From: Agrypnia vestita
Lineage: Eukaryota > Arthropoda > Insecta > Trichoptera > Phryganeidae
Assembly: GCA_016648135.1 (NCBI GenBank)
Contig: JADDOH010002586.1
Span: forward strand, 1 to 64,000
Length of the DNA: 64,000 nt
Reading direction: 5' to 3'
Position 1 is the stretch's first letter, and every line of letters begins with the position of its first letter. Below, piece by piece: positions 32,501 to 42,350 of the stretch. The notes under the pieces are model-generated. The model was not told where the DNA came from, did not search any database, and saw nothing but the letters and a program-made list of their open reading frames with translations. A program made the position numbers and the translations under genes.

Positions 32501-34973
32501 GATAAACTCGTCAGAATAAATAGATGCACAGCACTAATCATCATAACCTCATCGGGCGACATTTCCGCGACAAGTGATATGTGAGTCCCGGTGTGTACAG
32601 TAGCCGGCAAACATCTTGAAATTTTACGGCGTAGTGGGGGGAAGTTTGCGCATGTACCATTCCACCAAAGAGACCCAAATTTTGTTTTCTGCGCATTTCC
32701 CCACTACACCAAAGAATTTCAAGAAGTTTGCCGGCAACTGTACACATCAAATGACCGCGTCATTGTCCCCGAAAATGAGCGTAGATGTTGATGCGACATG
32801 CCGCGCGGAATGTTTCGCGATTTGTCCCTTAGTGAATACATGGCTTTTTGAATTGACACATTCATGACAATGGGATCATAAAAGAATTTCTTCGATCATC
32901 TTGCTGATTGAATGAGACGTCGAACGTGTACATACAGGTGTCTTAGAGTTAGATTAGCAAAAAAAATGGAGTACTGCCTTGATAATGCAAAATGCAGAGT
33001 TTGCATTTTTTTTCAATATTTCTGACTTTTTTTTTACAAAATGTTGAAGTATAATTACAGTGACTTATATCGGTTACGAAAAATTCATTCGTTTCGATAG
33101 AAGTTAAATAAAATTATAAAAACCCTGCAGAAATTCCAATATAATGTTTTCCAATTGGAATTCGAATGTCTTTATAATTTTATTTGACTTGCATTAAAGG
33201 GAATGAATTTTTCACATTCGATATAAGTTACTTTAATGATGGTCCAATATTTTACAAAAAAAGAAGTCGGAAATATTGAAAAAAAAAATGAAAACTTTGA
33301 TATCGCATATCTCTATTGATATTAGGCCACGGTTGCTTGAAAATTTTCGACTCATAATCGAGGCAGGCATATAGTCCTGCGAGGTTATTAAAGTGTTCCA
33401 AATAACCCTGCATATATTATTACAATGGCGGGCTTATTGCCAGTTGACAATTTTTTCCAACCAGCCACACAATTTAGACGAACAATTGATATAAATTTTC
33501 GGTATACAATATTACAGTGACTGAAATAGCTCCATAATAGCAAGACGAGAAGGAGAGGGAATCTTACAAGATTTATCTCTGTCGCTGATAGACAGACAGG
33601 TGAAGCTAAGTAAAACGTGTAAAATAGATTATTGTACGTACTTGGCAGGACCCACGGTGCAGGGTCTTGGAGCAGAGATCTTTTCTGGACTAATCCTTCA
33701 TCAGCTAGGCAAGAGGCCGCAAGAAGGGCGGACAGGAACACCTGAAAAGCACCAAGAGATGACGGTCAAATTATATGCAAATCTTCGTGTTTGATTATGA
33801 GTAAGAGCGTAAAATGTATATGAATTATTTAGATGATACAATATGAGACAAAGAGGCCCGCTGAAGCCGATGCTGTTCACCATACAACAAACGTGAGAGT
33901 TGGAGATGTGGAAATCGATTCCTTACTTTTCGAAGAGACAATATTTAGTGATTTAAAGGTTAAAGTACGCTTTTTTACTTTTACTTTTTAAGCGTACCTT
34001 ATATATCATTTAAGTGTTGACTCTGTATTCGGGCCTTAGTTGTAGAATGTTTACACATTTGGATTAAACCAGTTATGGGTTATAGTAATATATGATAATG
34101 TTGAAAGTCTTAAACGTTGAAATTTCGTTAAAAGAGACCATACATCAATTACACATGCAGGAAATATTGCAATGCATGTATGACGCTGCATTGATCGAAT
34201 GCGTTAGAGAAAAACTCTTATTTGAAGTCATTTCCGATTCGAATACTATATTGTGAGAGCATTTTTTTTAAATATTTCTGAATTATTTTATGAAAAACGT
34301 TGAGCTATCATTACAGTAACTTATATCGTATAAGAAAAATACATTCGTTTTAATGCAACTCAAATAAAACCTTGTAAAAAATATACATTTTCAATTCCTG
34401 TAAGGTTTTCATCATCTTATTCGACTTGTATTAAAACAAATGAATTTTTCGTAATCGATATCAGATAATGTAATGATTCTTCAAAGTTTTGCAAAAAAAA
34501 GTCAGAAATATTGAAAAAAAATGATATTTCATATATCCATTGATATTAGGCATAGTTGCTTGGACATTTTCGACTAATTATCAAGGCAGGAATCTACCTG
34601 TAAAGTTATTATTATTTTTCTCTGTATTTTATTACTATTTGAACATTTTAAACAAACAAATAAATCAACAGAATTTTGAATATCCAAACTTGGAGTAGGT
34701 TCCTACTTCCTACTCCCCATTTTTAAATAATAATTTAATTTGAAAGGTAGGTACCTACCAAATGTCTAGTTTTCTGTGTAGATTAAAAAAAAAGATTTTT
34801 TTTCCGCCATGATTTTTATTAAAATGCAGAAAAAAAAACTTTATTTAAATTATACCATACTCTAAGTAGATTTAAAAAATAATTTCTGAATATGTTAAAT
34901 TGATTTTGAGTATAGCATTTAAGATCATAAAAATAATAACATTATAAAAACTGCTTACCATCTTTAGCGACAT
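26503..34973 (-). CDS. Gene C: alanine-rich secreted structural-type protein, five exons
   Basis: Exons in order on the minus strand are 34973-34959, 33741-33642, 31967-31736, 29216-29023 and 26669-26503. The phases are 0, 1, 2 and 1, and the total is exactly 708 nt (235 residues plus TAA). Donors are GTAAGC, GTACGT, GTACGT and GTAAGG; acceptors are TTTTCAG, CTTAAAG, TTTTTCAG and TTTTCAAG. The protein starts MSLKMVFLSALLAASCLA (signal peptide, split by intron 1). It continues with DPAPWVLP and APWPAPAPAPW-type Trp/Pro repeats, then about 150 residues of Ala/Glu/Arg/Gln-rich helix or coiled coil, and a Ser/Pro/His tail ending LPAHWA. About one third of residues are Ala. Exons 3 and 4 are strikingly GC-rich in an AT-rich setting, with G/C third positions. 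The composition suggests a cuticle or other matrix protein; no named family is recognised. Confidence 0.8.
27164..27500 (+). pseudogene. Mariner/Tc-like transposase N-terminus, decayed
   Basis: Broken frames give MDRFTGEQCAIL, then F.ETDSMVK..KTGPPWSRRS, then ENIAQVDESV. This pattern matches the N-terminal helix-turn-helix (DUF4817-like) of insect Tc/mariner-type transposases. The region begins near GGACCATAAGTTTATACAC. It lies antisense in gene C intron 4. Confidence 0.55.
27750..28960 (+). mobile_element. Tigger/pogo-related element, copy 1
   Basis: The left end GTATTCCGAAAATAATAGCA then CAATATTGGGATC mirrors the right end of the copy near 57110. Both share the interior GGACACTGTGGGAGA-type and CATGAGAATGG stretches. 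Copy 1 contains a decayed CENP-B/Tigger helix-turn-helix. Its right terminus is eroded near 28945. Confidence 0.6.
28422..28566 (+). pseudogene. Tigger/jerky-type transposase HTH remnant
   Basis: Starting MPKRMRVVLSF, then after one frameshift IKDKINIIDSLKK, then after another GETGRKLADKNSVGTSTVSD. This is the psq-like N-terminal DNA-binding helix of pogo/Tigger transposases. The catalytic domain is missing. Confidence 0.7.
29273..29500. mobile_element. Foldback MITE, internally deleted
   Basis: Both termini are present but only 228 bp remain. The insertion ends 57 bp upstream of the acceptor of gene C exon 4 (minus strand), so it occupies the branch-point neighbourhood. Confidence 0.8.
30140..30683. 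mobile_element. pogo-like MITE
   Basis: CGAAACCCCGATAACTCGAA at the left pairs with TTCGAATTAACGAGGTTCTA at the right. The interior is AT-rich and repeats the CGAAATT motif, as in pogo/Tigger-derived MITEs. TA occurs at both flanks but is not decisive. Confidence 0.5.
30735..31130 (-). pseudogene. LINE 3' fragment, same family as 50222-52039
   Basis: On the minus strand the sequence aligns with the 3' end of the ORF2 at 50222 (MREYGHYPWL-type block, then the FHIPIYRTNLPM-type block) with many substitutions. It is 5'-truncated and non-coding. Confidence 0.7.
31178..31641. mobile_element. hAT-type MITE, TAGGGAATG ends, copy 1
   Basis: TAGGGAATG and CATTCCCTA termini are flanked by a perfect 8-bp duplication GTGCCGAT (31170-31177 and 31642-31649). 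Inner blocks (CGGGAT, ATCCCGA) are also inverted. It ends 95 bp downstream of the gene C exon 3 donor. A second copy is at 41229-41737. Confidence 0.85.
32222..32610 (-). pseudogene. Harbinger (HARBI1-like) transposase N-terminal fragment
   Basis: Two minus frames give RRKRWWVRNYLLQRE, then after a frameshift FVNFTRMTTTDFENLLQSIG and IAKQDTILRNAV..RLAITV. This order (WWVR...F.RM....F..LL...I.K.DT..R) is diagnostic of Harbinger transposase N-termini. The catalytic part is absent. Confidence 0.75.
32585..32755. repeat. Hairpin of inverted coding-like arms
   Basis: GTGTACAGTAGCCGGCAAAC at the left pairs with GTTTGCCGGCAACTGTACAC at the right, and pairing continues toward the centre. It looks like a back-to-back duplication inside the Harbinger element. 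Confidence 0.65.
32934..33416. mobile_element. Foldback MITE, diverged copy
   Basis: The right terminus (AATAACCCTGCATA) and both arms are recognisable, while the left terminus is eroded. It lies in gene C intron 2, 226 bp from exon 2. Confidence 0.7.
34245..34630. mobile_element. Foldback MITE, strongly diverged
   Basis: Inner arms (TATTTCTGAATTATTT, ATTACAGTAACTTATATCG and its mirror) are clear. The outer arms are shortened. It lies in gene C intron 1. Confidence 0.6.
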
Positions 34974-35049
34974 GTTTAAAATTGATAGATTTACTCGAAG
35001 AGGTTTCAAGAGGTCCGAGAAGATGTGTCTTCTTGGGTTGGCGAGGAAC

Positions 35050-35084
35050 TGGTGATTTCCCTCGGAACGCAGACCTTATATATA
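35050..35084 (-). promoter_or_regulatory. Core promoter of gene C
   Basis: TATATATAA (35084-35076) lies about 30 bases upstream of CCAGTT (start at about 35050) on the minus strand. This gives a 77-nt 5' UTR before the ATG at 34973. Confidence 0.6.
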
Positions 35085-35429
35085 CCAAAATCATTTTCGT
35101 CCCTTTCTTCTTCTTCTCGAAGAGCAAATCCACTAATCGGTGTTAAGTAATTGCGGAGAATGTTATACTTTGATAAGAAAGGCTTCCCATTTCACCGCGT
35201 TGGGCCGAGCGATACCTGTGCTGATATAATTATTAGGTAATACAAAGGTAAAGCATCTAAAATTACGCTGCTGCTCGATTACACGTTGCTTCCTTTTCCT
35301 GGCACTCTCTTCCCTTTCGCCCATCATTTAATATATCTAAAAGTTTTCACATTAGGGGCAGGCAGAGAACTTAGAAATGGACTTGTATGATATCTAGCAC
35401 TTACTTCTAGGGTACTAACTAAGAGGAAT

Positions 35430-35815
35430 GAGCGAGCAATGGACGTTTTTGAAAGGAAAATTTTGAGGCGTATCTTCGGACCGGTTCTAGAAAATGGACT
35501 TTGGCGCAGACGTTACAACAATGAGCTCTATACTCTATTTATGGAGCAAAACGTCACAAAATTTATAAAACTGGAAAGACTTCGGTGGCTGGGTCATGTG
35601 GAGAGAATGTCCGCAACAAGTCCCTGCTGAACTCAAGGCCAATAGGGCGAAGGAGCTTAGGAACGCCAAAATTAAGATAGAGTTACAACGTCCTCAAAGA
35701 TATCTCTGTCTTAGAGCTTCGAAACTGGAGGGAGCAGTCACTAGACCGATATTGAGGAGGCCAAGACCCACCAAGGGTTGTAGTGCCAAGAATCATGATG
35801 ATGATGATGATATCT
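35430..35815 (+). pseudogene. LINE C-terminal fragment with (GAT)n tail
   Basis: The frame reads MDVFERKILRRIFGPVLENG, WRRRYNNELYTLF and LERLRWLGHVERM. After a frameshift it gives GAVTRPILRRPRPTKG and a (GATGAT)n 3' tail at 35796-35812. It is a typical insect non-LTR ORF2 end. Confidence 0.75.
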
Positions 35816-35889
35816 AGCACTGCTATAAAATAAAATCAGTGTTGAGGTAGGTACCTACATAAACACATGCTTATTTTGAGCATGCTCAT

Positions 35890-36345
35890 TATTGCTTGAC
35901 CACAATAACTTGGCGTGCGGCGACTTTGGAACTAAAACCCGCCCCGCCCGCACCCGGCGGTAACCCCTCGCCCTGTCATTCAGTTCAATTTTGTATTTGC
36001 TCGGGAGCTGTGACATCTTGATTACCAATATACACTGAATTATTATGTCCAAAACATCCTAAACTGTCCGGGATGGTACAAGAACAATTGCCAATGAAGT
36101 ATTAAAGTTTTGCGAAGCTGAAAAACAAATAATGGACGGATATTACCGTCCGACAGTTTAACAGATAGAACGGCCGCCATTACGGCTTGGTTTCTTTAGT
36201 GCTGCCCGACCAAATTTCTGTCAAAGGCTACGACACCGGTCACCGAACATTCTGTACATTATGTATTGTGTAATAAATTTACACCCTGGCAACTTATGTT
36301 ACGCGATAGGGACGCCCTCCCTCGCACGCCAATTTATAGCCAATA
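35890..36345 (+). mobile_element. AATTGGCGTGCG-ended element, copy 2
   Basis: AACTTGGCGTGCGG (about 35908) pairs with CGCACGCCAATTT (about 36323). The interior is about 90% like 20865-21300, including the MSKTS start, which has a stop after five codons here. It is inserted inside the GCATGC element. Confidence 0.65.
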
Positions 36346-36560
36346 TCTAGCATGCTCAAAACTAGCATGCCCTAACAACTGTACACACTTGCTCATTATT
36401 AACATGCTTATTTTAAGCATGCTCACAAATGAACATGCTCAAAGCTAACGATCAAACACATGCTTAGTAGTGGCATGCTCTTGTCATAGATTAGAGAGGA
36501 ACTCTAGTTCAAAATTGAAACTTTGCACACTGAATTAGAAAATTCAAGGGAACCAATAAA

Positions 36561-36779
36561 TCAAAATTGTTCCCGAGTTTCCATCCGCACATCTTTGATT
36601 TTAGTTTTTATATTTTTTATTGTAAGATTTGAATCATTTATATTTTTTGATAAAGTTTCATAAACATTATTTCTTGCTATATTATTTTTACATAGCGGTG
36701 ACCGAGTATTCCACAGATATTCGTGATTCCTATAATAAGTCACGAAAAGTAATGTTTTGTCGCCTCCCCAACACGCCAT
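36561..36779 (-). pseudogene. MADF domain remnant, copy 2
   Basis: It reads MACWGGDKTLLFVTYYRNHE, LWNTRSPLCKNN, NVYETLSK, then TIKNIKTKIKDVRMETREQF without the stop seen in copy 1. Most of one MADF domain is open. No catalytic or other domain is attached. Confidence 0.65.
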
Positions 36780-36852
36780 ATTTGTTTCATCTGTCGCGGA
36801 CTGAGAAGATCACATCGATAATCGATACTAGCCGCGAATAACATGCATCGAT

Positions 36853-37216
36853 TTTTTTTCTCAATATTTCTAACATATTTTTTGTAAAACGTTACTATCA
36901 TTACAGTAACTTATACCGATTACGAAAAATTCATTCGTTGCAATACAAGTTAAATAAAACGATAAAAACCCTGAAAAAATTCCAATTGGAATTCGAAGGA
37001 TTTTATTATTTTATTTGACTTGTATTAAAGGGAATAAATTTTTCATATTCGATATAAGTTACTGTAATGATAGTCCAACGTTTTGCAAAAAATAAGTCAG
37101 AAATATTGAAAAAAAAATGCAAACTTTGATGACGCATATCTCCATAACTATTGATTTTGAGTAATGGTTGCTTGAACGTTTTCGACTCATTATCAAGGCA
37201 GTATTCCAAATTACTC
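36853..37216. mobile_element. Foldback MITE lacking its left outer arm
   Basis: It begins within the inner arm (TTTTTTTTCTCAATATTTCT) directly at the truncated MADF element and ends GACTCATTATCAAGGCAG. Terminal ACAGGG motifs are missing on both sides. Confidence 0.6.
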
Positions 37217-37511
37217 CTTTTAATATTCTATAAAGCTTTTTTGTTATTTTAAGCTAAATTATTTACTAAGTTTACTGAAGTTGTCGTCTTTCGGCGCATT
37301 GAGAGTAAATTTTTCATTGTAACGGAAGTTGTGCAGGCGTAGCGTGCGCGTTGCAGCGGGAAGCAGCGTGTAACGGAAATACAAGACCACGAAATGCGCG
37401 CGCTTTATTAAACTGTCAAAAATTTATTCACCTGAAATTAGTGTTTTTGTAATACCTATAAATAATAATAGTAAAAACGCATTCATTCATTCGATATTCA
37501 GTGCGGCTGAA

Positions 37512-37635
37512 AAAGTTGTATAGTTTCGAAACTTTTGAATACGGAACCTCTCAAAGCTGTATAGTTACGAAACTTTTGAATACGGAACCTCTCAAAGTTG
37601 TATAGTTTCGAAACTTTTGAATACGGAACCGTTTT
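37512..37635 (+). repeat. 47-bp tandem repeat, about 2.6 copies
   Basis: Units of TTGTATAGTTTCGAAACTTT followed by TGAATACGGAACCTCTCAAAG occur three times with few differences. Confidence 0.75.
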
Positions 37636-37727
37636 AGGCTGAAAATCGATAAAACATGAACGTGGGTAGGCATTTTTTTTTTTTGAAAATGCACACTTTT
37701 TTTATTCGTCTCATCATATGTCTGCGG

Positions 37728-38641
37728 TAGGGATGGGCGTTGAATGGACGGACTAGTTGAAATCAACCGTTGACGTTGCGTCAACGCGTCGACGGTTTAC
37801 GTTTATCGCATGGACTAGTTGAATTCGTAGACGGTGGACGGCGGACGCCGTGAACGGTGCACGATTCGAAATTCAACATAGTGCAAAGCAACGAGCGAGA
37901 GCAAGACAAAACGTCTCCGTTTATTTCTCTCTCATCTCTCGCTGTCGACTTGTAGACGTCATAGTCGGCTCGATGGGTAATTTCATTTCGACTCTAAAGT
38001 ACACGACCATAGAGTGCAGATCTGTGTACACGAACTACAGAGACTTGAAATTTGAATGCATGCGTACGGTGAGATAGACTTAATAAGCTATTATCTATTA
38101 TTTTTAACTTGATTTGTGCGATGTGCACGTGCGATTTTTCGGTGAATTCCCAATTTTGCGCTGTATAAAATAAAACAATTCTGTTTAATTATTTTATTTT
38201 TTATTGAAATAATATTTTACTGCTTACACCTGATATTGTTGTGTATACCTACTTCTTTCTTTATTATATATAGAAAGAAGTATATAAAACAACATGAAAA
38301 GCCTATAATGTGCGTAAACAAATAAATAATAAAGTATTTATTTTTACATATAAGCACAAGTAGCGGTTTTACTTTCCCCGAAACTATATTCCTTCGAACT
38401 TCTTTAAATTTTAAAAATTAACGTAAAAAAAAAAACCAACGGTTGAGCCGTCGAGCAGCGTTGCGTCGAATCGTAGACAGTTGACTATCGTCCCGACGTT
38501 TAGATAAACGTCCGCGACGTCCGCGTAACGAAGTTGACGCGTCAACTAGTTGACGAATTCAACTAGTTGATCGTCTCGTCGATGGACGGACGTGGACGGT
38601 CTCGTTTCGTCGACGGTAAGTACGTCGACGACCCATCCCTA
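37728..38641. mobile_element. Non-autonomous hAT transposon, TAGGGATGGGC ends
   Basis: TAGGGATGGGC and GACCCATCCCTA termini are flanked by a perfect 8-bp duplication GTCTGCGG (37720-37727 and 38642-38649). Sub-terminal zones are crowded with GACG, GTCGAC and ACTAGTTGA motifs in both orientations. At 914 bp it has no transposase. Confidence 0.85.
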
Positions 38642-38649
38642 GTCTGCGG

Positions 38650-39390
38650 CGATAAATGTCTTCGAATGGACGTCTCACGACGAGTAGAAGACATTTATTT
38701 TCTATTTCAACTATTACAAACCAATTATTGTTACCACTTCAAAAGCAAATATTAATAATTTCAATGAATGAGATAATAACAAAAAATATTAGCATAGATG
38801 AATGAGAATTTCAATGTAGCTCATTCACCTCATATTACGAGACCTGTAACAAAATAGTTAATCATACATATATCTTTTTTTTATTCAAATGATTATATCA
38901 CTATTTTACATTTGTATATGATGTTTATGTTTTAAGAAGTCATAGGTAAGGTACGTTATTACTCCTACATAGGTGGTACTGTAGCAAAGCCTTAAAACAT
39001 TATTATTAACGACATCTGTTGCGATTATGTCTAACTTGATTCTCTCCTCTGGTTAAGCTAATTCGTTAAAAGACCGCTAGATGGTCTCCTTAATTTTATA
39101 AGTTTATTATCGTCATCTTTTTCTCATTACTCACACGAAGAATGAAGATACAGTGGTGTCAAAACCGGCAGACATTAAAAACAATAATACATCCATGTGA
39201 GGTACAAAAGCAAAGGCAACAAAATCCAAATAAAAAAATATTTTGAAAACTATCACCAAGGATTACTAATTTAAAATATATCGAATTCTAGCTTTCATGT
39301 TTCCTGTAAAATGTCGAATTCAGTAGGCATTATAAATTAGTAATCTTCTATTAATGCATTAATTTTTTTTTGATATTGCTGTATAATAAC
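38650..39390. other. Spacer with a decayed hammerhead-like site
   Basis: Near 39137-39172 the plus strand reads AGAATGA, GATACAGTGGTGTC, AAAACCGGCAGAC, a mutated relative of H6. No gene is seen. Confidence 0.35.
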
Positions 39391-39394
39391 GCAT

Positions 39395-39880
39395 ACAATA
39401 TAACAACGCCTTCCGTATGATGTTTGGCCTTCCCAGATATTGCAGCGCTTCCGTTATGTTCACTGAGGGGCGTGTTCCAACTTTGCAGCCCTCATAAGAT
39501 CCAGGGTGGCAGGAATGAGGGAAAGGATATACAGCTCCGGAAATATCCTTATCCTGGAAGCCCGCCTTACTCCAGCATCCAGCATCGATGCACACTGAAG
39601 AAAGATACTGGCCCCTCATAATCGACACGCCATCGCTCACTAAAGCCGCTATTATACGATATATTTCTATGGCTTTTCTTCATGTTAATACTAATACCTA
39701 CACTTGTTTCCTTTTTTCTACTCTTTTAATACTGATATTTGTTTTCTCTTCTCTTTTATATGATTTTCTCTTTTATTTTATATAATAATTTAATGTATGT
39801 ACCTACTTTTATATGGAATGTGTGAGATTGCACGAACCTCCCCACATTCTGGAATAAAGTTATATTTATTTATTTATCCC
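39395..39880 (+). pseudogene. LINE C-terminal fragment and 3' UTR
   Basis: Frames read NNAFRMMFGLPRYCSASVMF, EGRVPTLQ and later frames with stops. A 3' tail follows, ending CTGGAATAAAGTTATATTTA. YN.A.RM..GLPR.CSAS is a common motif near the end of insect non-LTR ORF2 proteins. Confidence 0.65.
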
Positions 39881-40034
39881 ACATATACGTGGTTTTTACA
39901 AAGATTTTTTCAACCAATAATTATGTTCTATATCTATAGACAAAAATCAATAATAACCAACAACAAAAAATAACAACAAAAAACAAATAAAAATAAAAAT
40001 AGTTTCATCAATATACTGTATCATATATGTATGT

Positions 40035-40125
40035 ATATGTACACCACGCAAATACGATATTTTGTAACTACCAGTGAAAACCTGTAATTGGCTATTTTTT
40101 TGTGTTTTACATTCTTTGTGTTTTC
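40035..40125 (+). repeat. Dispersed repeat, inverted match to 16300-16386
   Basis: GTACACCACGCAAATACGAT, then ACTACCAGTGAAAACCTGTA. It probably belongs to the LINE 3' region just upstream. Confidence 0.45.
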
Positions 40126-40257
40126 TCAATTATTGTCAGGTGTTTCTCGAATGAATATAGAAAAATAAATAAAATAACACAATGTTAACCCTACAAAAAT
40201 AAAAATAAAACTCTTAGGTTCAAAATATCGCATTTAATCATGATCGATTATGGCATC

Positions 40258-40452
40258 AAATTACACTATAGCGCCTCTTGGATTTCCGTGAGTATATCGA
40301 CCTTATCTGTAAGTCTCATTTATTAATTGATTAAAACATATTATCCATTTTTACGTGTTAATCATTATATATTCACGGAAATCTAAGAGGCCGCTATAGC
40401 GTAATTGGATAACGCGCCTGCCTGGATAGGAGGAGATCCATGGTTCGAACCA
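40258..40452 (+). repeat. tRNA-like unit in inverted pair
   Basis: 40388-40452 contains an A-box-like TATAGCGTAATTGGATAACG and a B-box GGTTCGAACC, but the T and acceptor stems do not pair. 40258-40292 carries the reverse complement of its head (ATAGCGCCTCTTGGATTTCC). I read this as a SINE or tRNA pseudogene, not a working tRNA. Confidence 0.5.
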
Positions 40453-40589
40453 AATATTTTTTCGTGGATTTGATTTTTCTGCGTGTCTTTCTAATTGATA
40501 ATTAATTTGGTTATAAATTTCACAGAACTTTGTTCTGAAAAAATGCAACTTCACAATAATGTGTTATTGAATATAATATAATTCCATCG

Positions 40590-40790
40590 TACAATATACT
40601 CCGCCTCACATATTTATTATCTCTTTTATTCCGATCCCTCAGCGTCTTTCCTGCCATCGTCCTCAGTGTCTTCATCTCGGAAGTCCTCAATGTTTGTTTA
40701 GTCCTGATTGTATCCGCCCTTGCTTCAATGCCGTATGGTCTTACGCATGCTTTATAGATTCTCATCTTGCTCTTGGTGGCCATATCTTGA
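40590..40790 (-). pseudogene. LINE ORF2 fragment (KMRIYKACVRP)
   Basis: The minus frame reads KSKMRIYKACVRP, then a YG.EARADTIRTKQTLRTSEM stretch, MKTLRTMAGKTLRDRNK. This is the conserved post-RT block of a non-LTR element, truncated at both ends. Confidence 0.65.
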
Positions 40791-41144
40791 TTTTTCCATA
40801 CTGTGGATTTTGGAGCACCAGAGCAAAAAAACGATTTTTTGAAAATGTAAATGTGTCGTCACCCTTTAACAGAGTAACTACAGCACGACCTAGTAACATG
40901 ATTATCTGACACATCGTCACGTGAACTTGGCTATAAAAAGTTGGAAGTCGTACAATAATACAAAGCCGTATAACTGACAAATGTATTTTATCATTGCTAC
41001 AAAGAAGTACATAAAATATTAATTATAAAACGTGTTAAATATCTAAAATATATACAGAATGTCTCATATGTTCGGAGGAGTCTTTTAATATTTAATTTTT
41101 AATAGAAAATATTGTTTACACTCTAAGTGAAATGTCATCAGTTA

Positions 41145-41815
41145 AAGAGATAAGCTATGCACATCACAATTTGCATTTTTTTTCAATATTTTTGACTTAT
41201 CTATTCTAAAACGTTAGACTTTCGTGACTGGAATGCAATCCCGAGCCGGGATCGCCCTTTCGGGATCCCTCGAGATTAGAATTTCCAATCCCGCGAGATC
41301 CTTACGGATCGGGATCCCGAATAATTTTGTGTTTTTTTTTATAGAGCTGAATAGCAATTAACGACAATGCCTTGCATTTTTATATCAGCAATTTTAATAA
41401 AATGTTCATTATTAATCATTGCATTAAAGTTTTTGTAGGCGTTTTCCCAAGTATCAATCAGTCAATGTAGTAGAGTAAAAACTACTAACTAGTAGTAGTT
41501 TTTATTACTATGTTAGGTTGATAAAATACAGAGAATATTATTCAAAGCTATTTTCATTATTTGAATGTGACATGAACATAAGTTTTAAGTACTTACTAAA
41601 AGCTCTAGACATATACAATTAAACATACAAAACATAAAAAATGCTGATCAATCCCGATAATCTCGTCCGATTTTTCGGTTCGGGATTGATCTCGTAAAAT
41701 GCCTCGAGATCTCGCGGGATCGGGATTGCATTCCCTAATCGTGACGGTAATTTATATCGAATATGAGAAATTCATTCGCCTTGATGCAAGTCAAATTAAA
41801 TTAAATTATTTCTTG
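41145..41815. mobile_element. Foldback MITE fragment split by a hAT-type MITE
   Basis: Pieces at 41145-41228 (TGCATTTTTTTTCAATATTT to GTTAGACTTTCGTGAC) and 41746-41815 (GGTAATTTATATCGAATATG onward) belong to one foldback arm that was cut by the insertion at 41229-41737. Confidence 0.6.
41229..41737. mobile_element. hAT-type MITE, TAGGGAATG ends, copy 2
   Basis: It is the reverse orientation of the element at 31178. Its target duplication is TTCGTGAC versus ATCGTGAC (7 of 8 matching). The left terminus has lost bases (TGGAATGC). Confidence 0.75.
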
Positions 41816-41927
41816 GAGGCAAATTTATAGAACTCCATAATCACACATACGGAAATAAAAACACTTGTTTTTTTTTAAATAAATTAAACACGTAAACTTA
41901 GTATAAAACCATTATTTATAGTTAATA

Positions 41928-41965
41928 GGCCAACCGGTTTCGCTTTAATCAAATTTCACCAGGGC
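41928..41965 (-). ncRNA. Hammerhead-like motif H10
   Basis: The minus strand reads GCC-CTGGTGA, an AT-rich loop, then GAAACCGGTT-GGC. Stem I and stem III (ACCGGT) pair. The core has one change (CTGGTGA) and stem II is poor. Confidence 0.45.
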
Positions 41966-42124
41966 ACTGTTAAGAACTAAACAATAAATGCAAACAAATA
42001 TACATATTATATAACACAATGAAGGAAAGAGACAGAGAAATACCTCATTAGCAATATTGACATCTGTATTGGATTATAGGAATGAAAAAGCTTTGGACTG
42101 CAGGTGGCGGTAATAAAAATACAA

Positions 42125-42350
42125 CTCACACACGAAACAAGTTGTGTAGCTTAACCATATATACAACTTCCAAAAATTTGATAGATGTGGTAGTCTGGCC
42201 TGTGGTAATAGGTGAAAATGGGAACGTTACATTGTGTCAAGTGATTTCTTAAGCCAGTCGGTACGTAAGCCCTATGAGAACCCATAATGACTTTCATACC
42301 TACTTTCCCATATAAAAATATAGCTTCGTCTCTGAGTCTCTATATATGCT
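42125..42350 (-). repeat. Dispersed repeat, inverted copy of 22380-22600
   Basis: The minus strand shows GAGACTCAGAGACGAAGCTA and the TTAAGAAATCACTTGACACA-type segment, matching 22380-22600 in order. Confidence 0.5.

Larger units (their letters stand above)
32002..32856 (-). mobile_element. PIF/Harbinger element, degenerate
   Basis: ATGTATTCACTAGGGGACAA at the left pairs with TTGTCCCTTAGTGAATACAT at the right. GCGCGGCAT-type sequence follows in both ends. It contains an antisense Harbinger transposase fragment. The target duplication is unclear. It lies in gene C intron 2. Confidence 0.65.
35858..36846 (-). mobile_element. MADF/GCATGC element, copy 2, interrupted
   Basis: It starts with the same ACACATGCTTATTT end, is split by the AATTGGCGTGCG element (35890-36345), and continues with dense GCATGC sites to 36480. 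The MADF remnant runs to about 36840, where the copy is truncated. Confidence 0.65.

Noticed and set aside
40388..40452. Apparent tRNA gene (A and B boxes, GGA in the anticodon position)
   Set aside because: The acceptor and T stems do not pair and part is duplicated in inverted form upstream, so it is a SINE or pseudogene.
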